In this document: one piece after another, positions 37,222 through 44,573 of the stretch
Layout: every line of letters starts with the position of its first letter
How positions within the stretch are numbered: the first letter of the stretch is position 1
Assembly (NCBI RefSeq): GCF_042647165.1
Contig: NZ_JBHRUV010000032.1
Direction: 5' to 3' (one strand)
DNA length: 49,435 nt
Origin: Camelimonas abortus
GTDB taxonomy: Bacteria > Pseudomonadota > Alphaproteobacteria > Rhizobiales > Beijerinckiaceae
Translations under genes and position numbers: made by a program
Notes under the pieces: generated by a model
Told to the model about the DNA's origin: nothing
Databases searched by the model: none
What the model saw: the letters and a program-made list of their open reading frames with translations, nothing else

Positions 37222-38009
37222 GACGCCGCTCCGGCAGCCGCCGCCGACGCCAGGGCCAGGACCTCCGCCGCCTGGCGGGCGTAACCGGCGCTGGCGCGAA
37301 ACTCAGGCCCCCGCCGCGGCGGCGCCTCCACCCGGCGCTCGCCGGTCACCCGGCCGGGGCGCGGCCCCAGCACCACGATGCGGTCCGACAGGTAGACGCT
37401 CTCCCAGCTGGAGTGCGTGACGAACGCCACCGTCAGCCCCAGCCGCCCGCGCAGCTCCAGCAGATCGTCGTTGAGGCGGAAACGGGTGAATTCATCCAGC
37501 GCCGCGAACGGCTCGTCCATCAGCAGCAGGTCCGGATGGGTGGCGAGCGCCCGGGCGATGGAGACGCGCATGCGCATGCCGCCGGAAAGCTCATGCGGCC
37601 GGGCGCGCTCAAACCCCTTCAGCCCCACCAGCGCCAGCATGGCGGCCGCGCGCTCCGTGGCCTCGGCGCGCGCCACGCCGGCGAGGTCAAGCGGCAGACG
37701 CACGTTGGCCAGCGCCGACGACCAGGGCGGCAGGGTCGGGTCCTGGAACACGAAGCCGATGCGCCCGGCCCCGGCCAGCGCCGCGGCGCGGCCCGCCTCT
37801 CCGGCCGTCGGCTGCAGCAGCCCGGCCAGCAGCCGCAGCGCCGTCGACTTGCCGCAGCCCGACGGACCCAGCAGCGACACGAACTCGCCGCGCCGCACGG
37901 TGAGGCTGAAGCCGGCCAGCGCCGTCACGCCGTTGGGGAAGGTCAGCGTCACGTCCCGCAGCCAGGCCAGCGGCGCGGCTCCGCTGTCAGCGGGAAGGCC
38001 CAAGCCCAA
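37218..38009 (-). CDS. ABC transporter ATP-binding protein (SsuB/TauB/ThiZ type)
   Basis: A 263-residue ATPase that powers the importer. Walker A GPSGCGKST is at 48-56, Q-loop VFQDPTLPPW about 87-96, signature LSGGM at 141-145, Walker B LLLMDE at 161-166 and the H-loop His in VTHSSWE. The start I give is TTG at 38009, which overlaps the end of the binding-protein gene by 23 bases; AGGGGG lies just before it. A second TTG two codons further on is equally possible. No ATG is available at the right place. Confidence 0.9.
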   Translation of the reverse strand: MGLGLPADSGAAPLAWLRDVTLTFPNGVTALAGFSLTVRRGEFVSLLGPSGCGKSTALRLLAGLLQPTAGEAGRAAALAGAGRIGFVFQDPTLPPWSSALANVRLPLDLAGVARAEATERAAAMLALVGLKGFERARPHELSGGMRMRVSIARALATHPDLLLMDEPFAALDEFTRFRLNDDLLELRGRLGLTVAFVTHSSWESVYLSDRIVVLGPRPGRVTGERRVEAPPRRGPEFRASAGYARQAAEVLALASAAAAGAAS

Positions 38010-39042
38010 GCCCCCTGTTGACGAACTGCAGCGTATAGCTGGCGCGATAGTCCAGATCCGGCCGGAACAGCCCGGCCTTCACCATGCTGCGGAAGAAGCG
38101 CTCCATGCGCGCGTCGGTCATGGCGCCGATGCCGAGGGCCAGCGCCTCGCCCGACTCCACCACGCCATATTCCTTCATCCGGGCGACCGAATAGTCGATC
38201 TGCTCCTGGGTCATGTCGGGATTGTCCCGCAGGATCAGCGCGTTGGCGGCGGCGTTGTCGCCGTGCAGATAGTTGCGCCAGCCGATGATGGAGGCGTCGA
38301 CGAAGCGCTGCACCAGATCCGGATCCTTCGCCACGCGGTCCGCGTGGGCCTCGATGGTGGTGGAGTAGGTGTCGAAGCCGTGGTCGGCGAGCAGGAAGAC
38401 ATTGGGGCGGAAGCCGCCCTGCTTCTCCACCGCCAGCGGCTCGGAGGTGGCGTAGCCCTCGTTCACCGAGCGCCTGTCCGCGAGGAAGGGGGCGAGATTG
38501 TGGGCGTAGGGCCGGGTGTTCTCCTCGCGGAAGCCGTGCTCGGCCTTCAGCCACTGGTAATAGGAGGCGAGGCCCTCGCGCCCCACGTAGATGGCGCTGG
38601 CGTTCTTCAGGTCCTCCCAGCGGTCGAGACCCACGCCCGGATGCGACATCAGCACCTGGGGGTCTTTCTGGAAGATGGCGGCCACCACCTTCACCGGCAG
38701 CCCCTGCTCCACGGCGGAGAAGGGCTGCAGCATGTTGCCGCCCATGTAGAAGTCCAGCTTGCCCACCGCCAGCAGCAGACGGTTGTTGCTCTGCGGACCG
38801 CCGGGAATGATCTCCACATCGAGGCCATGCTGCGCGTAAGTGCCGTCGGCCACGGCCTGGTAGAAGCCGCCGTGCTCGGCCTGGGCCAGCCAGTTGGCGC
38901 CGAAGCGCACCTTGCGCAGGCCCTTCTTTCCGGCCGCGTCGCCGGCGGCGCCGGCCCCCGGCGCGCCAGCCAGCGCGCCGGCGCCCAGCGCCAGCATCAC
39001 GGGCGCAAGCATCGCCCGACGCCGCGTCACACCATTCGTCAC
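37987..39042 (-). CDS. ABC transporter substrate-binding protein, NMT1/ThiY-like
   Basis: A 351-residue periplasmic binding protein. The N-terminus VTNGVTRRRAMLAPVMLALG has a twin-arginine-like pattern and a signal peptide to about residue 38. The NMT1/THI5-like fold is indicated by GANWLAQAEHGGFYQAVADG and GLDVEIIPGGPQ. Relatives bind hydroxymethylpyrimidine, formylaminopyrimidine, riboflavin or sulfonates; the ligand here is unknown. The GTG at 39042 has AAGGGGG in front. It is the first gene of the importer operon, divergent from a creatininase-family gene (220 bases apart), suggesting shared control. Confidence 0.88.
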   Translation of the reverse strand: MTNGVTRRRAMLAPVMLALGAGALAGAPGAGAAGDAAGKKGLRKVRFGANWLAQAEHGGFYQAVADGTYAQHGLDVEIIPGGPQSNNRLLLAVGKLDFYMGGNMLQPFSAVEQGLPVKVVAAIFQKDPQVLMSHPGVGLDRWEDLKNASAIYVGREGLASYYQWLKAEHGFREENTRPYAHNLAPFLADRRSVNEGYATSEPLAVEKQGGFRPNVFLLADHGFDTYSTTIEAHADRVAKDPDLVQRFVDASIIGWRNYLHGDNAAANALILRDNPDMTQEQIDYSVARMKEYGVVESGEALALGIGAMTDARMERFFRSMVKAGLFRPDLDYRASYTLQFVNRGLGLGPSR

Positions 39043-39262
39043 GCCCGCCCCCTTGCGATCTTTTGCGGACGCCGCGCCGGCGTCCGCCCACAGCAATCGC
39101 ACGCGCCGCGCTCCGGAACCTTTTCCCCGGCGCGCGCCATGCGTTACCCTCAGACAGCCTGTTTATACCGAAAGCGCCGCGCTTGCGGCGCAACAGAATG
39201 CGCCGGCCGGCCCGCGCCGGCAACACCCTTGCGCAACGCTGGACACAGGGCGCGCCGCACCC

Positions 39263-40117
39263 ATGGCCGAAACCGCAACGCCCCCCGCCCCCTTCCGCCG
39301 CAGCCGGCTGTGGCGGGAGATGACCACCGAAGAATTCGGCGCGGACCGCATGGCCGACGCCATCGCGGTGCTGCCGCTGGCCGCCGTGGAGCAGCACGGG
39401 CCGCACCTGCCGACCGGCGTGGACGCCATCGTCATGGACGGCATGATCGCGCGGGTGCGCGCGCTGATGGAGCAGGAAAGCGACCCGCCGCCGCTGGCCG
39501 TATTCCTGCCGGTGCAGGAGGTGGGCCTGTCCACGGAGCACATCGCCTTTCCCGGCTCGCTGACGCTGGCGCCGGCGACGGCCATGGCCGCGTGGCGGGA
39601 GATCGCCGTCGGCGTCAGCCGGGCCGGCTTCCGCAAGCTTGCGCTGGTGTCGTCTCACGGCGGCAACAGCCCGGTGATGGACGTGGTGGGCCGCGCCATG
39701 CGCGCGGAGGCCAACATGCTGGTGGTGCAGACGTCCTGGCAGCGCCTCGGCTGGCCGGAGGGGCTGTTCGACGCCCAGGAGATCCGCCACGGCATCCATG
39801 GCGGCGAGATCGAGACCTCGCTGATGCTGGCGTTCCGCCCGGATCTGGTGCGCATGGAGCGGGCGGAGAATTTCGCGCCGGCGAGCCTCGCCCTTGAACG
39901 TGACTACGAGCTGCTGCGCGCCGACCGGCCGGCGGGTTTCAGCTGGCTCTCCCAGGACCTGCACCCCTCCGGCGCCATGGGCGACGCCAGCCGGGCCAGC
40001 CGCGAAAAGGGCGAGGCCGCCGCAAACCACGCCGCGGCGGCCTTCGTGCGGCTGCTGCGTGAAATGCGCCGCTTCGAGCTGGGCGGCGGCCTGCGTCAGC
40101 GGCCGGGCTTTCTCTGA
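39263..40117 (+). CDS. Creatininase family metal-dependent amidohydrolase
   Basis: A 284-residue cytoplasmic hydrolase. Metal ligands of the family are seen: Glu43 and His45 in VEQHGPHLP, Asp54 in GVDA, His132 in SSHGGN and Glu182 in HGGEIET. The family contains creatinine amidohydrolase, the formamide deformylase ArfB and MftE, all cutting C-N bonds. The ATG at 39263 gives the right N-terminus; the ribosome binding site is weak (CAGGG at -15). It is divergent from a ThiY-like importer operon, which points to a nitrogenous imported substrate. Confidence 0.88.
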   Translation: MAETATPPAPFRRSRLWREMTTEEFGADRMADAIAVLPLAAVEQHGPHLPTGVDAIVMDGMIARVRALMEQESDPPPLAVFLPVQEVGLSTEHIAFPGSLTLAPATAMAAWREIAVGVSRAGFRKLALVSSHGGNSPVMDVVGRAMRAEANMLVVQTSWQRLGWPEGLFDAQEIRHGIHGGEIETSLMLAFRPDLVRMERAENFAPASLALERDYELLRADRPAGFSWLSQDLHPSGAMGDASRASREKGEAAANHAAAAFVRLLREMRRFELGGGLRQRPGFL

Positions 40118-40121
40118 GCCC

Positions 40122-40149
40122 GCCGCCGGCTCCGGACAGGGCCGGCGGC
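40122..40149. terminator. Hairpin between creatininase and GNAT genes
   Basis: GCCGCCGGC (40122-40130) pairs perfectly with GCCGGCGGC (40141-40149) around a 10-nt loop; convergent genes flank it. No T-run. Confidence 0.5.
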
Positions 40150-40168
40150 CTTGCGGGTAAAGCGCCGC

Positions 40169-40744
40169 TCAGGCGGCGGCGCGGCCGGCGACGCCCCATC
40201 GAAGCCGTCCCGCTCCCGCGGCCGCGGCGGCCTCCTCCGCGGCGTCCGCCGGCCGGATCATGCCCGCCGCCCCCGCCAGCGCGCCCGCAACCAGCTCCAG
40301 CGCCACCAGCCGCCGTTTCTCCCACGGGCCGGGCATGGCGAGGGCGCCGGTCAGCGCCGCCGAAAAGCCGAAACGGGCGTAGTATTCCGGATCGCCCACC
40401 AGAATGATGGCCCCGTGCCCCAGCGCCCGGGCGCGGGCGATGGCCTCGCGCATCAGCAGGCCGCCGACGCCGTCGCCCTGGCGGTCCGTGGCCACGGCCA
40501 GCGGCCCGAGCAGCAGCGCCGGCCGGTCGCCGGCCAGCACCCGCCACAGCCGCACCGTTCCGACAAGACGCGCCGGCCCGTCGCCGGAGGTCTCGCGCGC
40601 CGCCAGCGCCAGCCCCGCGGCCGGAACCTGTCCCTCACGCAGACGCTCGCTCGCCTTCAGGCGGCGGTCCGGGCCCATGGCCTGGTCCAGCAGCGCCTCG
40701 CGGGCGGTGGTCTCGAACGGGGTTTCGTCGCCGATGACGATCAT
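40169..40744 (-). CDS. GNAT family N-acetyltransferase (YhbS-like)
   Basis: A 191-residue enzyme using acetyl-CoA. The acetyl-CoA loop is in LLLGPLAVATDRQGDGVGGLLMREAI (the R/Q-x-x-G-x-G/A region), and a YhbS-typical motif GDPEYYARFGFSAA follows. The C-terminal 40 residues are Ala-rich and variable. The ATG at 40744 (MIVIGDETPFE) has AGGA about 12 bases upstream. Acceptor substrate unknown. It is downstream of the decarboxylase gene on the same strand, separated by 249 bases of GC-rich sequence. Confidence 0.87.
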   Translation of the reverse strand: MIVIGDETPFETTAREALLDQAMGPDRRLKASERLREGQVPAAGLALAARETSGDGPARLVGTVRLWRVLAGDRPALLLGPLAVATDRQGDGVGGLLMREAIARARALGHGAIILVGDPEYYARFGFSAALTGALAMPGPWEKRRLVALELVAGALAGAAGMIRPADAAEEAAAAAGAGRLRWGVAGRAAA

Positions 40745-40993
40745 GGGCGTCAGTCCTGGAACGGCCGGCGCGAGCCGGCGCAGGTTGGGGGCGCGCCCGG
40801 CCGGCGGGCCGCAACGGAGCCGGACGGGAAACGGCGAAGCCAGGCGCGGACGGACCCGCGCCGCGCCCCCGCAAGGGCACGGCCGGCGCAGGGGCGGCAT
40901 GGCGGGAAGGCGGCGCGCAGGCGAACGCCGCCCGCAAGGGGCGGCGGGCGCCGGCGCCGGCGGGAACCGGGCGGCGCGGCCGCCCGGCGCGGG

Positions 40994-42148
40994 TCAGATG
41001 ACGTAGGATTTCAGCGGCGGAAAGCCGTTGAACGCCACCGACGAATAGGTGGTGGTGTAGGCGCCGGCGCCGCCGATCAGCAGCTTCTCGCCGATCTCGA
41101 TGCTGACCGGCAGCATGTAGGGCTGCTTCTCATACAGCACGTCGGCCGAATCGCAGGTGGGGCCGGCGAGGATGCACGGGGCCATCTCCGACGAATGCTC
41201 GCGCACCGTGGTGATGGGATAGCGGATCGCCTCGTCCATGGTTTCGGCCAGACCGCCGAACTTGCCGATGTCGAGGTAGACCCAGCGCACGTCGTCGTTC
41301 TCGCTCTTCTTCGAAACCAGCACCACTTCGGTCTCGATCAGGCCGGCGTTGCCAACCATGCCGCGGCCGGGCTCGATGATCGTCTCGGGAATGCGGTTGC
41401 CGAAGTGACGGCGCAGGGCGTTGAAGATGGAGGCGCCATAGGCCTCGACCTCCGGCACGTCGCGCAGGTAGCGCGTCGGGAAGCCGCCGCCCAGGTTCAC
41501 CATCGACAGGATCACGCCCCGCTCGGCGCAGGCGCGGAACACGCCCGCCGCCATGGCGAGGGCCGAATCCCACGCCTCGGTGTCGCGCTGCTGCGAACCG
41601 ACGTGGAAAGACACGCCATAGGCGGTGAGGCCGTTGCGGTGCACGTGCTCCAGCACGTCCACGGCCATGGAGGGCTCGCAGCCGAACTTGCGCGACAGCG
41701 GCCACTCGGCCCCGGCGCCGTCGCAGAGCACGCGGCAGAACACGCGCACCTCCTCGGGCGCGACGCCGGCGCCGGCGGCGGCGCGGATGATCTTGTCGGC
41801 CTCGGCCTGGCAGTCCACGGCGAACAGGCGCACGCCCAGCGCCAGCGCGCGGGCGATGTCACGCTCTTTCTTGATGGTGTTGCCGAAGGAGATGCGGTCC
41901 GGCGTGGCGCCGGCGGCCAGCGACATCTCGATCTCCTGCACCGAAGCGGTGTCGAAGCACGAGCCCAGCGAGGCCAGCAGCTGCAGCACCTCCGGCGCCG
42001 GGTTGGCCTTCACGGCGTAAAACACGCGGGTATCCGGAAGCGCGGCCGCGAACTTGTAGTAGTTCTCGCGCACGACCTCCAGATCCAGCACCATGCACGG
42101 ACCATCCTCGCGGCGATTACGAAGGAATTCGCGAATACGCTCGGTCAT
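40994..42148 (-). CDS. Lysine/ornithine decarboxylase, fold type III PLP
   Basis: A 384-residue eukaryotic-like ornithine decarboxylase found in many alphaproteobacteria; it makes putrescine (or cadaverine) and starts polyamine synthesis. PLP-binding Lys47 is in FYAVKANP, stacking His in FHVGSQ (181-186), phosphate loop LGGGFP (219-224), EPGRG (259-263) and the catalytic Cys332 with Asp333 in GPTCDSADVL. It is active as a dimer with shared sites. The ATG at 42148 has GGGGAGA eight bases upstream. A leader of about 470 nt precedes it, so post-transcriptional control by polyamines or their precursors is likely. Confidence 0.95.
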   Translation of the reverse strand: MTERIREFLRNRREDGPCMVLDLEVVRENYYKFAAALPDTRVFYAVKANPAPEVLQLLASLGSCFDTASVQEIEMSLAAGATPDRISFGNTIKKERDIARALALGVRLFAVDCQAEADKIIRAAAGAGVAPEEVRVFCRVLCDGAGAEWPLSRKFGCEPSMAVDVLEHVHRNGLTAYGVSFHVGSQQRDTEAWDSALAMAAGVFRACAERGVILSMVNLGGGFPTRYLRDVPEVEAYGASIFNALRRHFGNRIPETIIEPGRGMVGNAGLIETEVVLVSKKSENDDVRWVYLDIGKFGGLAETMDEAIRYPITTVREHSSEMAPCILAGPTCDSADVLYEKQPYMLPVSIEIGEKLLIGGAGAYTTTYSSVAFNGFPPLKSYVI

Positions 42149-42616
42149 GCGCGTATCTCCCCTCAAAGCTGACATGAACGCCCGGACGCCTTTTTCCGGC
42201 GGCGTTCGGCATGATGCGGATGACGCATCGCGCTCCGGCGCGCTGTGGAGACGCGACCAGACCACGACGTATCTACCGACCGTGCTGCCTTGGTTTGGAC
42301 TGGGGAGACCCCGGTCCGCACGCGCGGCAATGATGGACAAGCCTCTTCGGTGTCGACCTTTGGAGGGCCGACGAGACCAAAAAAGCCCGCTCCGTCGTTG
42401 CTTTAAGCTGCGTCCCCCGTGGAGAAGCGGGGTTCGCCGGTTTCGCCTCCGGCTGCCGGTCTGATGTTGGGGTCAGGCCGCATTGCGACCGGGGCCGCCA
42501 ACGCAGGTTTCCGTTCCTCGCGTCAGTCGGCCCTTAGACCCCGGGCGGTTGTCCGGCCTCTTGTCCGGATACCCACCAACCGGCACGCGGCCACAGGCAC
42601 GTGCGAATTTGGGCAG
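42149..42616 (-). ncRNA. Structured 5' leader of the decarboxylase gene, speF-motif candidate
   Basis: About 470 transcribed but non-coding bases precede the decarboxylase gene. The position, length and gene match the speF RNA motif described upstream of alphaproteobacterial ornithine decarboxylase genes (Rfam speF; recalled, not searched). Stems seen on the minus strand include GAACGCC/GGCGTTC (42176-42182 with 42201-42207), ATGCG/CGCAT just upstream of it, and a terminator-like hairpin in the middle (separate entry). The leader is less GC-rich than the flanking genes. No leader peptide with a convincing ribosome binding site was found. Confidence 0.6.
42379..42431 (-). terminator. Possible attenuator hairpin inside the decarboxylase leader
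   Basis: On the minus strand CCCGCT (42426-42431) can pair with AGCGGG (42386-42391), followed by C and TTTTTT (42379-42384). A competing hairpin pairs CCCCG (42428-42432) with CGGGG (42415-42419) and uses the same bases, so only one can form. Confidence 0.45.
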
Positions 42617-42622
42617 GTGGTG

Positions 42623-42651
42623 AGATAGAATCTCGCGACCCGCCATGCAAG
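42623..42651 (-). promoter_or_regulatory. Promoter of the decarboxylase leader
   Basis: CTTGCA (42646-42651 on the minus strand), a 17-base spacer and CTATCT (42623-42628) fit the alphaproteobacterial housekeeping pattern (CTTGAC / CTATAT). Transcription would start near 42616. Confidence 0.6.
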
Positions 42652-42881
42652 GGTTATTTCGCCCGCAGCGTCGAAAAGCGGCCCGAACGGCCGAAAAGGG
42701 CAAAATTCTGACGCAAGGCCAGGCGATGAGCGGTGAAAAGCCGCGCCAAAGGCCGCTCCACGCCGGCTCCCGCGCGCCGGCATGTTAATCATCGTCCCCC
42801 GAATCGGTCCTTGAGGTCCGCCCGGGGCGCAGGCGCGACGCGGCCCGCATCCGGCCGCGCGCCAGGGTGCAGTGAGTCAGA

Positions 42882-44570
42882 ATGTCGAAGTTTTCACGCA
42901 GAACCTTTGTCGAAGGCCTGCTGGCGCTCTCCGCCTTCGCCCTGGCGGACGGCGCCGGCGCGGACGACTCCTCCGACGCCGGCGCGGCCATGAAAGACGC
43001 CGGCATCACCCCGTTCAGCTACCAGGACGTGGTGAAGCGGGCCCGCGAGCTGGCCGCCCTGCCCTACGCCCCGCCCCCCTCCCNCGCCGGCGCGGCCATG
43101 AAAGACGCCGGCATCACCCCGTTCAGCTACCAGGACGTGGTGAAGCGGGCCCGCGAGCTGGCCGCCCTGCCCTACGCCCCGCCCCCCTCCCAGGCGCCCG
43201 AGGCGCTGGCGAAGCTCGGCTTCGACCAGTGGCGCGACATCCGCTACCGGCCGGACAAGGCCCTGCCCGTCGGCCAGGGCGGCGTCTACCGCATGCAGAT
43301 GTTCCACCTCGGCTTCCTGTTCCAGCAGGCGGTGACGGTGAACGTGGTGCGCGACGGCGTGGCCACGCCGGTGCCCTACTCGCCGCAGATGTTCGACTTC
43401 GGCGCCAACCGCTTCGCCCGCCCGCTGCCGGTCAACGTCGGCTTCGCAGGCTTCCGCCTGCACTATCCGCTCAACGACCCGCGGGTGCATGACGAGCTGA
43501 TCTCGTTCATCGGCGCCAGCTATTTCCGCTTCCTCGGCCGGGACCAGGTCTACGGCCTCTCGGCGCGGGGCATCGCCATCAACGCCGGCGGGCAGGAGGA
43601 ATTCCCGGCGTTCCGCGAGTTCTGGGTGGAGGCGCCGAAGAACGACGACAGCCGCGTCGTCGTGTGCGCCCTGCTCGACGGCCCCTCCATAGCCGGGGCC
43701 TACCAGTTCATCATCTATCCGGCGAAAAACACGGTGGTGGACGTGGAGGCCACGCTGTTCCCGCGCCGGACGATCGCAAAGCTGGGCGTGGCGCCGCTCA
43801 CCTCCATGTTCTTCATTGGCGAGAACGACCGGCGCCTCATCGACGACTACCGCCCGGAGGCGCATGATTCCGACGGCCTGCTGATCCACTGCGCCTCCGG
43901 CGAGTGGATCTGGCGACCGCTGCGCAACCCGCCGCAGACGCACATCTCCGCCTTCGTCGAGAACAACGTGCGCGGCTTCGGCCTGATGCAGCGCGACCGC
44001 GTCTTCGAACATTACGAGGATCTCGACATCGCCTATGAGCGCCGTCCCGGGTACTGGGTGGAGCCGCGCGGCGACTGGGGCGAAGGGGTGGTCGAGCTGA
44101 TCGAGCTGCCCACCACCGACGAAACCAACGACAACATCGTCGCCTGCTGGATCCCGAAGGCGCCGGCGCAGCCGGGCGAGCAGCTGGTTTACCGTTACGC
44201 CATCACCAGCATCGGCCCCACCGCCGGCATGCACGCCGGCGGCGAGGCGGTGAACAGCTTCCAGTCGGCGCCGCGGGCGCTGGGCTCGGCCGAGCCGGTC
44301 AATCCCAACGCCCGCCGCCTGATGGTGGATTTCGCCGGCGGCGAGCTGAAATACTGGCTGAAAGACCCGTCGCGGGTGCAGGTGGACGCCTCGGTCTCCG
44401 ACGGGCGCATCCTGCGCACCTTCCTCATTCCCAATCCGCATATCGGCGGCTTCCGCGCCGGCGTGGACGTGGAGGCGCCGCCCGGCAAGACCGTGGACGT
44501 GCGCGTCTTCCTGCGCGCCGGCGCCAAGGCGCTGACCGAAACGTGGATCTGCCCCTGGAAAGCGCCGTAA
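42882..44570 (+). CDS. Periplasmic glucan biosynthesis protein, MdoG/OpgG-OpgD family (carries an internal duplication)
   Basis: A periplasmic protein needed for osmoregulated glucan backbone structure. The signal peptide has a twin-arginine motif (SRRTF, 5-9), as in OpgD. The large beta-sandwich domain follows (RDIRYRPDKAL; FHLGFLFQQAV; the central RPLRNPPQTHISAF; FGLMQRDRVFEHYEDLDIAYERRP) and the Ig-like C-terminus ends ETWICPWKAP. The written sequence has 562 codons, but residues about 32-67 repeat because of a 107-bp duplication around an undetermined base at 43084; one copy would give 526 residues, normal for the family. The partner glucosyltransferase gene opgH is not in the window; an MFS gene follows three bases after the stop. 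Confidence 0.92.
   Translation: MSKFSRRTFVEGLLALSAFALADGAGADDSSDAGAAMKDAGITPFSYQDVVKRARELAALPYAPPPSXAGAAMKDAGITPFSYQDVVKRARELAALPYAPPPSQAPEALAKLGFDQWRDIRYRPDKALPVGQGGVYRMQMFHLGFLFQQAVTVNVVRDGVATPVPYSPQMFDFGANRFARPLPVNVGFAGFRLHYPLNDPRVHDELISFIGASYFRFLGRDQVYGLSARGIAINAGGQEEFPAFREFWVEAPKNDDSRVVVCALLDGPSIAGAYQFIIYPAKNTVVDVEATLFPRRTIAKLGVAPLTSMFFIGENDRRLIDDYRPEAHDSDGLLIHCASGEWIWRPLRNPPQTHISAFVENNVRGFGLMQRDRVFEHYEDLDIAYERRPGYWVEPRGDWGEGVVELIELPTTDETNDNIVACWIPKAPAQPGEQLVYRYAITSIGPTAGMHAGGEAVNSFQSAPRALGSAEPVNPNARRLMVDFAGGELKYWLKDPSRVQVDASVSDGRILRTFLIPNPHIGGFRAGVDVEAPPGKTVDVRVFLRAGAKALTETWICPWKAP
42977..43191 (+). repeat. Exact 107-bp tandem duplication separated by one N
   Basis: Bases 42977-43083 and 43085-43191 are identical; base 43084 is n. 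The period of 108 keeps the reading frame open. A single N between overlapping identical ends is what an unmerged contig join produces. Confidence 0.95.
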
Positions 44571-44573
44571 GCG

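Noticed and set aside
42473..42703. Leader peptide upstream of the decarboxylase, by analogy with the gammaproteobacterial speFL peptide
   Set aside because: Short frames exist in the leader (for example one entering through a GTG in 42560-42600), but none has a convincing ribosome binding site or resemblance to the known arrest peptide.
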